Notes: generated by a model from the sequence alone, not told the origin. Shown: positions 7,866 to 17,650, counted from the first letter of the stretch. The stretch is DNA of 64,000 nucleotides from an uncultured Bacteroidales bacterium (GCA_902790595.1 CADASL010000004.1:248001-312000), one strand, 5' to 3'. Numbers and translations are program-made.

Positions 7866-9233
7866 TTACCACGTTTTCGACATATTCATTATGAACCACA
7901 TCAGGCACGAGCCAAGGTGCCCGCTGCCTAACTTGGTGATTGTCAGATTTGTTTTGTCGGGGAAAGCGCTTGCCATTGCTTCGGCATTGGCAAGAGGCAC
8001 AACGTCATCGGAGCTGTCGTGCGAGAGGTAGATTGGGTGCACGGGAGTCCAGTCTTTTGTTAAATCGTTGTTGTCGAGGCATTTGAACAGCGCCTTGTGC
8101 ATCTCGCTGTCGCGGTTGAGGGCGTCGGCGCTCAAAATGTCGGAGAGCGAAACGCCGCTGCTGTCGTGGTTGTATCTTGTGGCAAACTCATTGCTTATGG
8201 CGTAGGTGTCGAACTTCTTGCTGGCAATCATTTCGTCGATTTTCGGTTTGAGGTTCGTCACGTAGTCGTCGCTGTAGAAATCGTCTTCGGTCCATTGGCC
8301 GAGAATGTTGGGGTAGGCGGCAAACATCGCCTTGAGCGTTAACGGAATGGCGCACGGAAGAGTGAGTTTGTCCTGCTCAAAATACTTTTCGAATGTGATG
8401 GTGGGGCTGTATGGTCCGGCGCAGCAGAACGAGTATGCGAAATGCCACGCATCGGCAAAATCGGGGTGGGTGTCAATCCACTTGTGAACGGCCAAGGCGT
8501 TGCCCGCCCCCTGCGATGCGCCAACAACGCAGAGTTTGAAATTGTCGGCAAGGTTGGCCTTTGTGCTTTGCGCGAAAACCTTGTATCCGGCCGTCAGAGC
8601 GTCGATGCAGTTCTGGGCGCAGAGGTTGTGGTTGACGTATGGCTGCACGCGGTCTTTAGTCGCGCCAAAGCCGATGTAGTCGGGCATTATGAGCAGATTG
8701 TTGCGGCAAAGGAAAAGAGCCTCGTAAGAGATTGTCATTGTGGGACATTCGGCGTTTTTTGTGATGGTGTAGTGCGGGCAGAGCAAAATGTTCTGCGGAT
8801 TCAAATCTTTGCCGTCGATGTAGCCCCAGTAGGCGCGGGCCGAGAGTTTGATGTCCTGTCCCGATTCATCGACGCTCCAGTAGTTGAAGCTCACACTGCG
8901 CCACATCAGTTCGGAGCCTTTGGCGCCAACTTCAGTGGCAATCTTGTCGGAATAATCTTGCAATTGGCTCTTGTACAGGCTGATGGCCATCTGTTTCTGC
9001 GCGTCGCTGAAAGATGTTGCCGCATTTGCAGCCACCATAACGAAATGCCCGCTGCTGAAGACGGTGTCAGAAACCACCTCAAAAACAATGTCTTCCACCT
9101 GCTTGTCGAGCGCAATTTCTTTTTTCTCGGGCTCAATGGGCTCGTCGTCATCCTTTGAGCACGAAACAACAAACAATCCCGCCACGGCGAATAATGCCAA
9201 CAGCGGCAAATGCTTGAAAATGTTCATCTTCAT
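7866..9233 (-). CDS. Lipoprotein alpha/beta-hydrolase, secretory-lipase-like
   Basis: The 455-residue protein has a lipoprotein signal peptide (Cys25 in FVVSCSKDDD) and is probably surface or outer-membrane anchored. The nucleophile elbow GASQG places the catalytic serine near residue 240. The later phrases HDSSDDVVPL (Asp about 409-410) and GSGHLGSC (His about 439) complete a serine-hydrolase triad. The overall order resembles secretory lipases and prolyl-oligopeptidase-like esterases; the substrate is unknown. It lies between a small exported protein gene (15 bp upstream) and a BASS transporter (25 bp downstream). Confidence 0.75.
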   Translation of the reverse strand: MKMNIFKHLPLLALFAVAGLFVVSCSKDDDEPIEPEKKEIALDKQVEDIVFEVVSDTVFSSGHFVMVAANAATSFSDAQKQMAISLYKSQLQDYSDKIATEVGAKGSELMWRSVSFNYWSVDESGQDIKLSARAYWGYIDGKDLNPQNILLCPHYTITKNAECPTMTISYEALFLCRNNLLIMPDYIGFGATKDRVQPYVNHNLCAQNCIDALTAGYKVFAQSTKANLADNFKLCVVGASQGAGNALAVHKWIDTHPDFADAWHFAYSFCCAGPYSPTITFEKYFEQDKLTLPCAIPLTLKAMFAAYPNILGQWTEDDFYSDDYVTNLKPKIDEMIASKKFDTYAISNEFATRYNHDSSGVSLSDILSADALNRDSEMHKALFKCLDNNDLTKDWTPVHPIYLSHDSSDDVVPLANAEAMASAFPDKTNLTITKLGSGHLGSCLMWFIMNMSKTW

Positions 9234-9248
9234 TGCTTCAATTCTGTT

Positions 9249-9851
9249 TTACAAATCGTCGTAGATGCTTTGCTGGTGCACGGTGTTGTTGGCTTTGTCG
9301 ATGTAGGTAATGATGATGTAGCCGCCACCGCATTTTGTTGCCGGGAAAAACGAGCCGTTCAGCGTTACCGAGCCGCGGTCGGTGTTGTAAACGCTGCTAT
9401 ACGGGAAAACGAATGACTCTTCGAATGACTCTTTTACATCGACAATCAGCTGTCCAAGCGCGGTAACAAAATCCTCTTCTTCTTTTGTCGGGCGCTCGTT
9501 CTGCGGTTTCACCGGCTCGCCGTATTTTTCGGTCAGTGCGGTTTGCAGTTTCTTGTATTCAGTGTAAATCAGCAGCGGCGCGCACATTGGAATCTGCACC
9601 CTGGCGCCGTAAACGTTGTCGGTCTGCGCCGATGAAAGCACCGTAACCTCGCAGTCGTTGTAGCCGGCAAATGTGCCGATTAGGGTGTCGGTTTTGCCAA
9701 CGGTCTGAAAACCTTTCTGTTTCAGCTGGTTGACGAAAACGCTCGTTTTGCCGTCGATGGGCACGCCTTTGAAAGTTTGATGGTTTTGTGCGGTTGCGGC
9801 AAATGCGGCTGCAATCGTCAGGCAAGTTGCCAAGAGTAGTTTTGTCTTCAT
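9249..9851 (-). CDS. Exported hypothetical protein
   Basis: The 200-residue protein starts at ATG 9851 with a clear signal peptide (MKTKLLLATCLTIAAAFAAT, then AQ). The mature part begins HQTFKGVPIDGKTSVFVNQL and later has YTEYKKLQTALTEKYGEP. This layout recurs in small Bacteroidota periplasmic proteins that start with a 'small step, large difference' type segment. I do not recognise a named family. It lies 15 bp before the lipase gene and is probably co-transcribed with it and the BASS transporter. Confidence 0.65.
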   Translation of the reverse strand: MKTKLLLATCLTIAAAFAATAQNHQTFKGVPIDGKTSVFVNQLKQKGFQTVGKTDTLIGTFAGYNDCEVTVLSSAQTDNVYGARVQIPMCAPLLIYTEYKKLQTALTEKYGEPVKPQNERPTKEEEDFVTALGQLIVDVKESFEESFVFPYSSVYNTDRGSVTLNGSFFPATKCGGGYIIITYIDKANNTVHQQSIYDDL

Positions 9852-9926
9852 ATTGATTTGATAAATAGTTATTTGCGAATATATCAAAAAAACGGTTTCG
9901 ATGTTTAATCAAAATCGCAAATCCGC

Positions 9927-11756
9927 CTATTGCTTATAAAACATATTGAGCCGGTTGATGGCGTTATTCAGTTCCACGGCGTTCAACTTGAAGTTTTTCA
10001 GCGGGTTGAGTGTGCTGTCGCAGATGTCGAGCATACCTGAAGGTTTCTTTTCGATAATGGTGTTCTGGTCGATGATGAAAGCGTAGTTGAGGTTGTCGCC
10101 AACTATGTGCCAGTTGCGGAAGGTGGTGTCGGCGAGCGGAAGGCCCATACTGTAGTCGGAGGTTGGGTTTTGCACGCCAAGCACGTCGTGGAGCAGCGTT
10201 GTGGAGATGTCGTAGTGGGTGGTGCGGTGGCTGTAGGTTGCCGCACTGCCCTGCGGACGGCTCACAATCAGCGGCACGTGGATTTGCGGGCCCGTGTAGT
10301 TGCTGCCGTGTCCCCAGTAGTTTTTGTGGTTCTCGTTGAATTCCTGCCCGTGGTCGCCGGTGATAATCAAATATGTGTTGCTGAGCAAGTTGCGCTTGTC
10401 GAGCTCGTCCAAAACCATTCCAACCAGCGAATCGACGTAGCTGACGCAGTTGAGGTAGAGATTCCAGAACGGGGTGGGGTCCATCTGATTGTTAAGTCGC
10501 ATATATTCAGGGTGGCCCCACGTTGTCGGGTATTTCTGCGGCAGATGTTTCGGGTAGGTCATACCGTGGGCAAGGTCGTAGAAGATGAATGCGAAGAACG
10601 GGTTGTCGTTGCTCACGGTGTCGGCAAAATCAATGAACTGCTCGGTGATGCGGCAGTCGCGCTTGTAAACGCTGTCGCCTTCGGTTTCTGTTTGTATGCC
10701 GGGCACTTTGCGGAACATCAGCTTGTTGAAGTTGGGGTTGTTGAGCGTGGCGCTTGCATACGCTTTTATCTGATAGCCGGCGTTTTGCAGCTCATCCATC
10801 AGCACCGGCGTTGTGCCCGACACGTCAAAGTCGCGCCAGTAGTACGACGATGCGCCGTAGAACATTCCGAAAATGCTGCCGCGCGTGCCGTTGCTGCTGC
10901 TCAAATGGTTGGTAAACAGCTCGCAACTGTCGGCAAAACGGCTCACGTTTGGCATCACATCGGGGTTGAGTGTGCGGTAGTTCCACGAGTCGATGGCCAG
11001 GATTATGATGTTTGGCAGACTGTCGGGTATGTTGGTAACTATCTGATTCCGTGGATATTGTAATTCCGACTGCTGTCCGAAATCAACTTTCAGCAAATCG
11101 CCTTGCTCCACCACGCCAATGCGAATCATAAAACGTGTGGCCGTCATCGGGAAGTAGTAGGGCAGGTAGGCGGCGCTTTTCACCACCGACTGCCGCTGGG
11201 CCACGGCAGCGTAGGCGTGTGTGGCGTTCGAGAAAAGCAGCGTCGACAGAAAAACAGTCAGCGCCGGCACCCAATAGAAACGCTGCCGCAAACCAAAGAG
11301 CCGCGCCGTTCCAATCTTTGCCAAAATATTGACAATCAGCATCGCCGCAAAGGCCGCAAAATTGCGCGCGTATATCGAGCCATCGAACTGAAAAATCTCG
11401 CTGCCGCCCTCGCCGAAGAAGAGCGAAAGCATCATTCCGTTGAGGTGCTGACGGTAGAGCGCGAAAATGTTTCCGCTGACGTAAAGCAGTGCGTTTATGA
11501 AAGTTACGAAGAAAACGTGGACGCCGCCGGCTATTTTCTCATTTTTTGTGGCGGCCAGAGTCAGGGCGAAAAGCAGGTATGGCACCGCCGCAAAAATGGC
11601 CGCGTGCGACACGGCCGCGGTCAGGTAGAACGCCCAGCCCAGGCCGTCCATATTTTCGGCCATCGGGCTGCCAACCATATACGACACAAACTGCGCCGCG
11701 AAAAAAATGGCGCTGAAAATGTAGAAAACAAATCCGCGTTTCAGTCCGTCTTTCAT
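9927..11756 (-). CDS. YejM/PbgA-like inner-membrane sulfatase-fold protein
   Basis: The 609-residue protein starts at ATG 11756 (MKDGLKRGFVF). Five membrane helices fill the first 190 residues or so, including SGNIFALYRQHLNGMMLSLF, which resembles the DUF3413 domain of YejM. The periplasmic part has the alkaline-phosphatase/sulfatase fold: NIIILAIDSWNYRT, HLSSSNGTRGSIFGMFYGAS, LIITGDHGQEFNE and YWGHGSNY. In enterobacteria YejM/PbgA senses outer-membrane LPS and controls LpxC stability. Here the gene follows an MsbA-like lipid exporter by 21 bp, which fits an LPS-related role. Whether it has catalytic or only regulatory function cannot be told. Confidence 0.85.
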   Translation of the reverse strand: MKDGLKRGFVFYIFSAIFFAAQFVSYMVGSPMAENMDGLGWAFYLTAAVSHAAIFAAVPYLLFALTLAATKNEKIAGGVHVFFVTFINALLYVSGNIFALYRQHLNGMMLSLFFGEGGSEIFQFDGSIYARNFAAFAAMLIVNILAKIGTARLFGLRQRFYWVPALTVFLSTLLFSNATHAYAAVAQRQSVVKSAAYLPYYFPMTATRFMIRIGVVEQGDLLKVDFGQQSELQYPRNQIVTNIPDSLPNIIILAIDSWNYRTLNPDVMPNVSRFADSCELFTNHLSSSNGTRGSIFGMFYGASSYYWRDFDVSGTTPVLMDELQNAGYQIKAYASATLNNPNFNKLMFRKVPGIQTETEGDSVYKRDCRITEQFIDFADTVSNDNPFFAFIFYDLAHGMTYPKHLPQKYPTTWGHPEYMRLNNQMDPTPFWNLYLNCVSYVDSLVGMVLDELDKRNLLSNTYLIITGDHGQEFNENHKNYWGHGSNYTGPQIHVPLIVSRPQGSAATYSHRTTHYDISTTLLHDVLGVQNPTSDYSMGLPLADTTFRNWHIVGDNLNYAFIIDQNTIIEKKPSGMLDICDSTLNPLKNFKLNAVELNNAINRLNMFYKQ

Positions 11757-11777
11757 CGCAATCGGTGGCAAAAAAGT

Positions 11778-13601
11778 TTACGCAAATGTCTGAATATCGT
11801 GCAGTTTCTTGTATTGGCCGCCCAGAGCCATCAGCTCGGCGTGTGTGCCGCGCTCAATAATCTCGCCGTCTTGCAGAACGCAAATCAGGTCGGCGTTCAC
11901 AACCGTTGAGAGCCTGTGGGCGATGACGATTGATGTGCGGTTTTCCATCAGGCGGAAGAGCGCGTCCTGAACCAGCTTTTCCGACTCGGTGTCGAGTGCC
12001 GAAGTGGCTTCGTCCAAAATCATAATCGGCGGGTTGGCCAGGATGGCGCGTGCAATGCTGATGCGCTGCCGCTGACCGCCTGAGAGCTTGCCGCCGCGGT
12101 CGCCAACGGTGCTTTGGTATCCGTCGGGCGTTTCCATAATAAAATCGTGCGCGTTGGCGATTTTTGCGGCTTCAATCACCTGTTCCATCGTGGCGTGCTC
12201 AACGCCAAAGGCGATGTTGTTGAAAATGGTGTCGTTGAACAGGAAACTCTCTTGCCCCACAATACCCATCAACCGCCGTAAGTCAACGATTTTCAAGTCT
12301 TTGATGTTGGTACCGTCAACGTAGATTCCGCCGCCCACCACATCGTAGAACCGCGGCAGAAGGTCAACCATTGTTGATTTGCCTGAGCCCGACTGCCCAA
12401 CGAGTGCAACCGTCTGGCCTTTCTTGATGGTCAGGTTTATGTCTTTCAGAACCAGTTCGTTAACATATTTGAACGACACGTTGCGGTACTCAATGTCGCT
12501 GTCGAATTTGGCTATCGGTTTCGGGTTCTCGCTGTCGCGGATGGCGATTTCGGCATTCAGCAGAGCGTCAATGCGGTCGCTCGAAGCAAGACCTTTCTGA
12601 ATGCCGTACCAGGCATCGATTAGCTGTTTTGCCGGCGAAATCATCTGCGAGAAAATTACCAGATAACCAATGAGTTGCGAACTGGTTAGGGAGCTGTCGC
12701 CATTCAACACAAGGCTGCCGCCAAACCACAGAACAATAATCAGAATGAGCGAGCCAAGAAACTCGCTGATTGGGCCGGCAAGGTCGCGGCGGCGCATCAT
12801 CCGCTTCGATTCGTAGATAAACTGCCGGTTCTCTTCGCGGAAGCTGCCGTAAACTTTGTCGTGCGCGTTGAACGACTTGATGATTCGCAAACCGCCCAAA
12901 GTCTCTTCAATCAGCGACATAAGGCTGCCCAACTTGCTCTGAACCACAGTGGATTTTTTGCGCAGCGAGCTACCTATCCGGCCAACAATTCCACCCGAAA
13001 TCGGCAGCATAATCAACACGAAAATGGTGAGTTTGGGGCTCATATAAACGAGCAGCACCATCGATGCAATCAGCGTTATCGGGTCTTTGAAAATCACGTC
13101 GAACGAGCGCAGAACCGAAGTTTCAACTTCGTTCACATCGTTGGTCATTCGCGACATCACATCGCCCTTGTGCTCGTCGGAATAGAAGCCGAGCGACAGG
13201 CGTGTAATTTTGTTATACAGTGAGTTACGCAGGTCGCGGATGATGCCGTAGCGGATGTTTATCATCGCCAGTTTCGATGTGTACCAGAATCCGGTTTTCA
13301 GGAAGATGGCCGCCATAATAAACGCCGACAGATAGAGCAGCGCCGTTGACTTGCCGTAGGTGTTTATCACATTGACTAAGTGATAGTTGAATATGTTTAT
13401 AACCGACTCGCCGGTCCAGTCGAACTCAACAAGCTCGGGCGTCTCGATTGTCTGGTCGAACAGCACATTCAGAAACGGAATAACCATTGTAAATGAGCAC
13501 AATCCGGCTATGGCCGATATGCCGACAAACAGAAAATTCAATATGGCTTGCCCCGTGTATTTCGGAAAAACATATTGCAGTATTCGCTTTAGTCCTTTCA
13601 T
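11778..13601 (-). CDS. ABC transporter, permease-ATPase fusion (MsbA-like lipid A exporter)
   Basis: The 607-residue half-transporter has six membrane helices in an N-terminal type-1 exporter domain and a C-terminal ATPase with Walker A GQSGSGKST, Q-loop VGQESFLFND, signature LSGGQRQR and Walker B ILDEATSALD, plus the H-loop IAHRLSTV. Length and arrangement fit the MsbA/LptF-independent lipid flippases and general multidrug exporters. It is in an operon 10 bp after purB and 21 bp before a YejM-like protein. The YejM neighbour favours lipid A core flipping. Confidence 0.9.
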   Translation of the reverse strand: MKGLKRILQYVFPKYTGQAILNFLFVGISAIAGLCSFTMVIPFLNVLFDQTIETPELVEFDWTGESVINIFNYHLVNVINTYGKSTALLYLSAFIMAAIFLKTGFWYTSKLAMINIRYGIIRDLRNSLYNKITRLSLGFYSDEHKGDVMSRMTNDVNEVETSVLRSFDVIFKDPITLIASMVLLVYMSPKLTIFVLIMLPISGGIVGRIGSSLRKKSTVVQSKLGSLMSLIEETLGGLRIIKSFNAHDKVYGSFREENRQFIYESKRMMRRRDLAGPISEFLGSLILIIVLWFGGSLVLNGDSSLTSSQLIGYLVIFSQMISPAKQLIDAWYGIQKGLASSDRIDALLNAEIAIRDSENPKPIAKFDSDIEYRNVSFKYVNELVLKDINLTIKKGQTVALVGQSGSGKSTMVDLLPRFYDVVGGGIYVDGTNIKDLKIVDLRRLMGIVGQESFLFNDTIFNNIAFGVEHATMEQVIEAAKIANAHDFIMETPDGYQSTVGDRGGKLSGGQRQRISIARAILANPPIMILDEATSALDTESEKLVQDALFRLMENRTSIVIAHRLSTVVNADLICVLQDGEIIERGTHAELMALGGQYKKLHDIQTFA

Positions 13602-13611
13602 TATCAGCTTT

Positions 13612-14961
13612 TTAGAAATAAATACCAGTGTAGTTGTGCGGTGTAATCTTCATCATTTCTTCTTTCACCGAGTCGCTAACGTTCAGTGTCTGAATGAATT
13701 CGTGAATCGATTGTTCGGTAACCTTCGAGTTGGTGCGAGTCAGTTCCTTAAGCGTCTCGTAGGGTTTCGGGTAGCCTTCGCGGCGCAGAATGGTTTGCAG
13801 GGCTTCGGCAACCACGCTCCAGTTGGCTTCAAGGTCGCTCTTCAGTTTGTCTTCGTTAAGTATCAGTTTTCCAAGGCCTTTCTGCAGCGATTTGAGCGCA
13901 ATTACGGTGTGGCCGAGTGGCACGCCAATGTTGCGCAGAACGGTCGAGTCGGTCAGGTCGCGCTGCATACGCGAGATTGGCAGTTTTGCAGAGAAGTGCT
14001 CAAACACAGCGTTTGCCACGCCCAGGTTGCCTTCGGCGTTCTCAAAATCGATTGGGTTCACCTTGTGCGGCATTGCCGACGAGCCAACTTCGCCCGCCTT
14101 GATTTTCTGCTTGAAATACTCCATCGAAATGTATGTCCAAATGTCGCGGCAAAGGTCGATGAGTATGGTGTTGATGCGTTTGAAGTTGTCGAAGATGGCG
14201 CCAAGGTCGTCGTAATGAGCAATTTGCGTGGTTGTTTGCAGGCGCTCCAGATGCAGAGTGTTGCCCACGAAATTGTTGGCGAACTCAACCCAGTCAATCT
14301 CGGGATAGGCCACCATATGGGCGTTGAAACCGCCTGTGGCGCCGCCGAATTTTGCCGAGCACGGAATGCTCTTGAGCAACTCCAACTGTTTGTTGAGTCT
14401 CTCAACAAACACCATCAACTCTTTGCCCAGACGCGTTGGCGAGGCAGGCTGACCGTGAGTGTGAGCCAGCATTGCCACGTGTTTCCACTGCTCGGCCATA
14501 TCGGCCAATGTGTTGATAATCTGCTCGATGAGCGGATAGTAAACATCTTTTATGGCATCGCGCAGCGAGTAGGGGATAGCCGTGTTGTTGATGTCCTGCG
14601 ATGTCAGGCCGAAATGGATAAACTCCTTGTAATCAGTCAGTCCCAACACGTCGAACTTCTCTTTCAGGAAATACTCAACCGCCTTCACATCGTGGTTGGT
14701 TGTCTTCTCTATCTCCTTGATACGCAGTGCGTCGTCGAACGAAAAGTCGTTGTAGATTTTGCGGATTTTGTCGAAGCAGTTTTTGTCAACGCCCGCCAAA
14801 TTCTTGAGCGGAATGTTGCAAAGTGCTATAAAATACTCACATTCAACCAAAACGCGGTAGCGGATGAGTCCGAATTCCGAGAAATAGTTGTCGAGCGATT
14901 CGGTTTTTGAGCGATAGCGGCCGTCAATGGGGCTTATTGCTGTCAATTCGTTGAGTTCCAT
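13612..14961 (-). CDS. purB: Adenylosuccinate lyase
   Basis: PurB cleaves SAICAR to AICAR and adenylosuccinate to AMP in purine synthesis. The 449 residues hold the conserved THGQPASPTRLGKEL segment, the lyase superfamily signature GSSAMPHKVNP (mobile active-site loop) and the start MELNELTAISPIDGRYRSKT typical of the proteobacterial/Bacteroidota long form. It heads an operon with an ABC exporter and a YejM-like gene. A minus-7 box on the minus strand lies about 100 bp upstream. Confidence 0.97.
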   Translation of the reverse strand: MELNELTAISPIDGRYRSKTESLDNYFSEFGLIRYRVLVECEYFIALCNIPLKNLAGVDKNCFDKIRKIYNDFSFDDALRIKEIEKTTNHDVKAVEYFLKEKFDVLGLTDYKEFIHFGLTSQDINNTAIPYSLRDAIKDVYYPLIEQIINTLADMAEQWKHVAMLAHTHGQPASPTRLGKELMVFVERLNKQLELLKSIPCSAKFGGATGGFNAHMVAYPEIDWVEFANNFVGNTLHLERLQTTTQIAHYDDLGAIFDNFKRINTILIDLCRDIWTYISMEYFKQKIKAGEVGSSAMPHKVNPIDFENAEGNLGVANAVFEHFSAKLPISRMQRDLTDSTVLRNIGVPLGHTVIALKSLQKGLGKLILNEDKLKSDLEANWSVVAEALQTILRREGYPKPYETLKELTRTNSKVTEQSIHEFIQTLNVSDSVKEEMMKITPHNYTGIYF

Positions 14962-15057
14962 ATCTTTATATAAGTTTTAAGTTCTGAAGTTATAAGTTTT
15001 AAGTCGGTTTTCTGTTGGCAACCGTTTTGCTCGGTCACTATTCAAAAAATCGGCGGC

Positions 15058-15065
15058 CAAAGATA
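15058..15065 (-). promoter_or_regulatory. Minus-7 promoter box of purB
   Basis: The minus strand reads TATCTTTG, matching TAnnTTTG, 97 bp before the purB start. The 5' leader would be about 90 nt. A CCTATAGG palindrome lies directly upstream of the box (15066-15073). Confidence 0.5.
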
Positions 15066-15189
15066 CCTATAGGCGGCTAACTTTAAAAACTTTTCGGCGA
15101 TTTTAGCCCGAAAAAAGTTCGGCAGGCAGAATGTCATTCTATACGTAAGGCATTTTTAGGGGTGGTTTAGATATAAATTCTATTATCAG

Positions 15190-15262
15190 ACTAATTGTGG
15201 TTGTATTTTCCATAATTGAATTGTTGTTTGGTGGATATTTCTGTCGCATTGTACTTTTGCCC
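15190..15262 (+). promoter_or_regulatory. Promoter of the PLP-enzyme pair; block shared with 17792-17861
   Basis: A minus-33 TTTG (15227-15230) is separated by 21 bp from the minus-7 box TACTTTTG (15252-15259), an excellent Bacteroidota promoter 22 bp before the ATG at 15282. The stretch TTTGGTGGATATTTC, the upstream TATTTTCC and the downstream ACTTTTGC recur in the same order in front of the cysteine leader at 17875. Two unlinked promoters thus share sequence beyond the core boxes, which suggests a common regulator. Confidence 0.75.
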
Positions 15263-15281
15263 GTCAAAACACAGAAAAAAT

Positions 15282-16469
15282 ATGTCACAGAAAACTATTA
15301 AAAGACAGACAAAAGCGATACATACGCAGTTTGCGCGCCGCGACGCCTACGGGGCAATAAGTATGCCGGTTTATAACACGGTGGCCTATCAGTTTGACGA
15401 CGCCAAGACAATGTCCGACGCGTTCTGCGGCCGCATTGAAGCACCTGACTACTCGCGCGTTGAAAATCCGACAGTTACCTACTTCGAGTCGAAGGTGAAG
15501 GCAATCACCGGGGCGACCCACGTGACGGCTTTCAATTCGGGTATGGCGGCCATCGCGTCAACGTTCATCGCCCTTGCGGGGAATGGGAAGAATATTGTGG
15601 CGTCGAAACACCTTTTCGGCAACACTTTCAACCTGATAACCCGCACGCTGGCGCGATTTGGCGTTGAAGCGCGCGTCTGTAATATGAACGATGTTGAACA
15701 GCTGCGCTCTAAAATCGACGATAACACCTGCTGCGTTTTTCTTGAAGCGGTGTCGAATCCGCAGCTCGAAGTGGCTGACTTACAGCAAATTGCGCAAGTG
15801 GTTCACGCGTGTAATGTTCCGCTGATTGTCGATTCCACGGCCATTCCGTTCACCGAGACGCACTTGGCCGACTTCGGCGTTGATATTGAGTTGGTTTCGA
15901 GCACCAAATATGTCTCGGGTGGCGCCACATCGCTCGGCGGACTGGTCATCGATTATGGCACGGTTCCCGGCTTTCACGAGCGGATTGCGTACGAGATTCT
16001 GTTCAATCTGGGCTCGTATATGACCCCGCACGCCGCCTATATGCAGACTCTCGGCCTTGAGACGCTGGACGCGCGCTACCGTGTGCAGTCGGCCAACGCG
16101 CTTAAACTTGCAAAGAAACTGCAAAAGTTAAAAAGCATAAAATCAGTAAATTATATCGGTTTGCCCGACAATCCGTACTACGAGCGGGCGCAACGGCAGT
16201 TTGGCCCGACCGGCGGCGCAATGCTCACCATCGACCTTGCCGACCGCGACGCCTGTTTCAGCTTCCTGAACCGCCTGCAGCTCATTCTGCGCGCCACCAA
16301 CCTGTTCGACAACAAGACGCTGGCAATTCACCCGGCATCAACTATCTTTGGAAACTTCACCAACAGGCAGCTGAGCGAAGTGGACGTCAAGCAGACAACC
16401 ATCCGCTTAAGCGTTGGTCTTGAAGATGTTAACGACATTTTTAAAGATATTAAACAGGCTTTGGGATGA
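15282..16469 (+). CDS. PLP-dependent Cys/Met metabolism enzyme (gamma family; O-acetylhomoserine sulfhydrylase or methionine gamma-lyase type)
   Basis: The 395-residue protein starts at ATG 15282 (MSQKTIKRQTKAIHTQFARR). It has the gamma-family hallmarks YSRVENPTVTYFESKVKAI, FNSGMAAI (phosphate-binding), the aspartate region PLIVDSTAIPF and the PLP lysine in SSTKYVSGGATSLGG. The family includes O-acetylhomoserine sulfhydrylase, cystathionine gamma-synthase and methionine gamma-lyase, and the exact reaction cannot be fixed by eye. Its stop overlaps the start of a MalY/PatB C-S lyase by 4 bp, so they are translationally coupled. The TTG at 15216 is rejected as a start because it lies upstream of the promoter boxes. 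Confidence 0.88.
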   Translation: MSQKTIKRQTKAIHTQFARRDAYGAISMPVYNTVAYQFDDAKTMSDAFCGRIEAPDYSRVENPTVTYFESKVKAITGATHVTAFNSGMAAIASTFIALAGNGKNIVASKHLFGNTFNLITRTLARFGVEARVCNMNDVEQLRSKIDDNTCCVFLEAVSNPQLEVADLQQIAQVVHACNVPLIVDSTAIPFTETHLADFGVDIELVSSTKYVSGGATSLGGLVIDYGTVPGFHERIAYEILFNLGSYMTPHAAYMQTLGLETLDARYRVQSANALKLAKKLQKLKSIKSVNYIGLPDNPYYERAQRQFGPTGGAMLTIDLADRDACFSFLNRLQLILRATNLFDNKTLAIHPASTIFGNFTNRQLSEVDVKQTTIRLSVGLEDVNDIFKDIKQALG

Positions 16470-17650
16470 AATATAATTTTGATGAAGTGATTGACCGCGC
16501 TGGCAGCAACGACCTTAAACACAGCGTTTTGCAGCAGCGTTACGGTCGAGCCGATTTGCTTCCGCTCTGGGTGGCCGATATGGATTTTGCCACGCCGCCT
16601 TTTGTTGTTGACGCTCTTCGGCGACGCGTTGAGCACCCCATTTACGGCTACACCGCCACGCCCGACGAGCTTTGGACGTCGATTCAGCGCTGGATTCTGG
16701 ACCACCATCAGTGGCAGGTTGAGCGCGAATGGCTGACTTACGTGCCGGGTGTTGTGAAAGGTATCGGTATGGCAATCAATGCCTTGCTGAAACCCGACGA
16801 GCGCGTCATCATTCAGCCGCCGGTCTATCATCCGTTCCGCCTGACCACGCTTGGCAACGGCCGCGAAGTGGTGAACAATCAGCTTTGCGAAGTAACCGCC
16901 AACGGCGCGCTCACCGGCTACCGTATGGACCTTGAACTGCTTGAGCGTCAGGCTGCCGACCCGCGCAACCGGATGCTGGTGATAAGCAATCCGCACAACC
17001 CCGGCGGCATTGTCTGGGACCGCGCAACGCTTGAGCGCGTGGCCGACATCTGCGACCGCAACAACGTCATCGTCATCAGCGACGAGATTCACTGCGACCT
17101 GACTCTTTTCGGCCACCGCCACATTCCGTTTGCCACCGTTTCGGAAGCCGCCGCGCGTTGCAGCATCACGCTTGGCGCGCCGTCGAAAACATTCAACATT
17201 GCCGGAATTGTGAGCTCATACGCCATTGTGCCCAACCCGGCTCTGCGCCGCCCGCTGTTCAAGTGGATGTCGGCCAACGAGTTCGACGAGCCCACGCTTT
17301 TTGCGCCCATTGCCACCATTGCGGCCTTCACGCAAGGCGAAGAGTGGCGCCGCCAAATGCTTGATTATGTTGAAGAAAACGTGCTGCTTGTTGAACACTT
17401 CTGCACCGATAACCTACCGAAAATCAAACCGTTGCGTCCGCAGGCATCGTTCCTTGTCTGGCTCGACTGCCGACAGCTCGGACTCAACCACGCCCAACTG
17501 AACGACCTATTTATAAACCGCGCCCGCCTTGCCCTGAACGACGGCGAAATGTTCGGCCCCGGCGGCGAAGGTTATATGCGGCTCAATGTGGCCACGCCGC
17601 GCGTTGTTTTGCGAGAGGCTCTGGAAAGAATTGCTTTAGCCTTAAAGTGA
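16466..17650 (+). CDS. MalY/PatB-type pyridoxal-phosphate C-S lyase (cystathionine beta-lyase)
   Basis: The 394 residues carry fold-type-I aminotransferase hallmarks of the MalY/PatB group: LPLWVADMDFATPPFVVDAL at the N-terminus, SNPHNPGGIVW, SDEIHCDL (Asp for the PLP ring) and the Schiff-base lysine in APSKTFNIAG. Such enzymes cleave cystathionine or cysteine to release homocysteine or H2S plus pyruvate and ammonia. The ATGA overlap with the upstream PLP enzyme shows coupling. The pair interconverts cysteine and homocysteine or methionine, or releases sulfide from sulfur amino acids. Confidence 0.9.
   Translation: MKYNFDEVIDRAGSNDLKHSVLQQRYGRADLLPLWVADMDFATPPFVVDALRRRVEHPIYGYTATPDELWTSIQRWILDHHQWQVEREWLTYVPGVVKGIGMAINALLKPDERVIIQPPVYHPFRLTTLGNGREVVNNQLCEVTANGALTGYRMDLELLERQAADPRNRMLVISNPHNPGGIVWDRATLERVADICDRNNVIVISDEIHCDLTLFGHRHIPFATVSEAAARCSITLGAPSKTFNIAGIVSSYAIVPNPALRRPLFKWMSANEFDEPTLFAPIATIAAFTQGEEWRRQMLDYVEENVLLVEHFCTDNLPKIKPLRPQASFLVWLDCRQLGLNHAQLNDLFINRARLALNDGEMFGPGGEGYMRLNVATPRVVLREALERIALALK

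Noticed and set aside
15066..15073. CCTATAGG near the purB promoter as a fifth sulfur operator
   Set aside because: Only the 8-bp centre agrees; the flanking arms ACC...GGTTGAT are missing.
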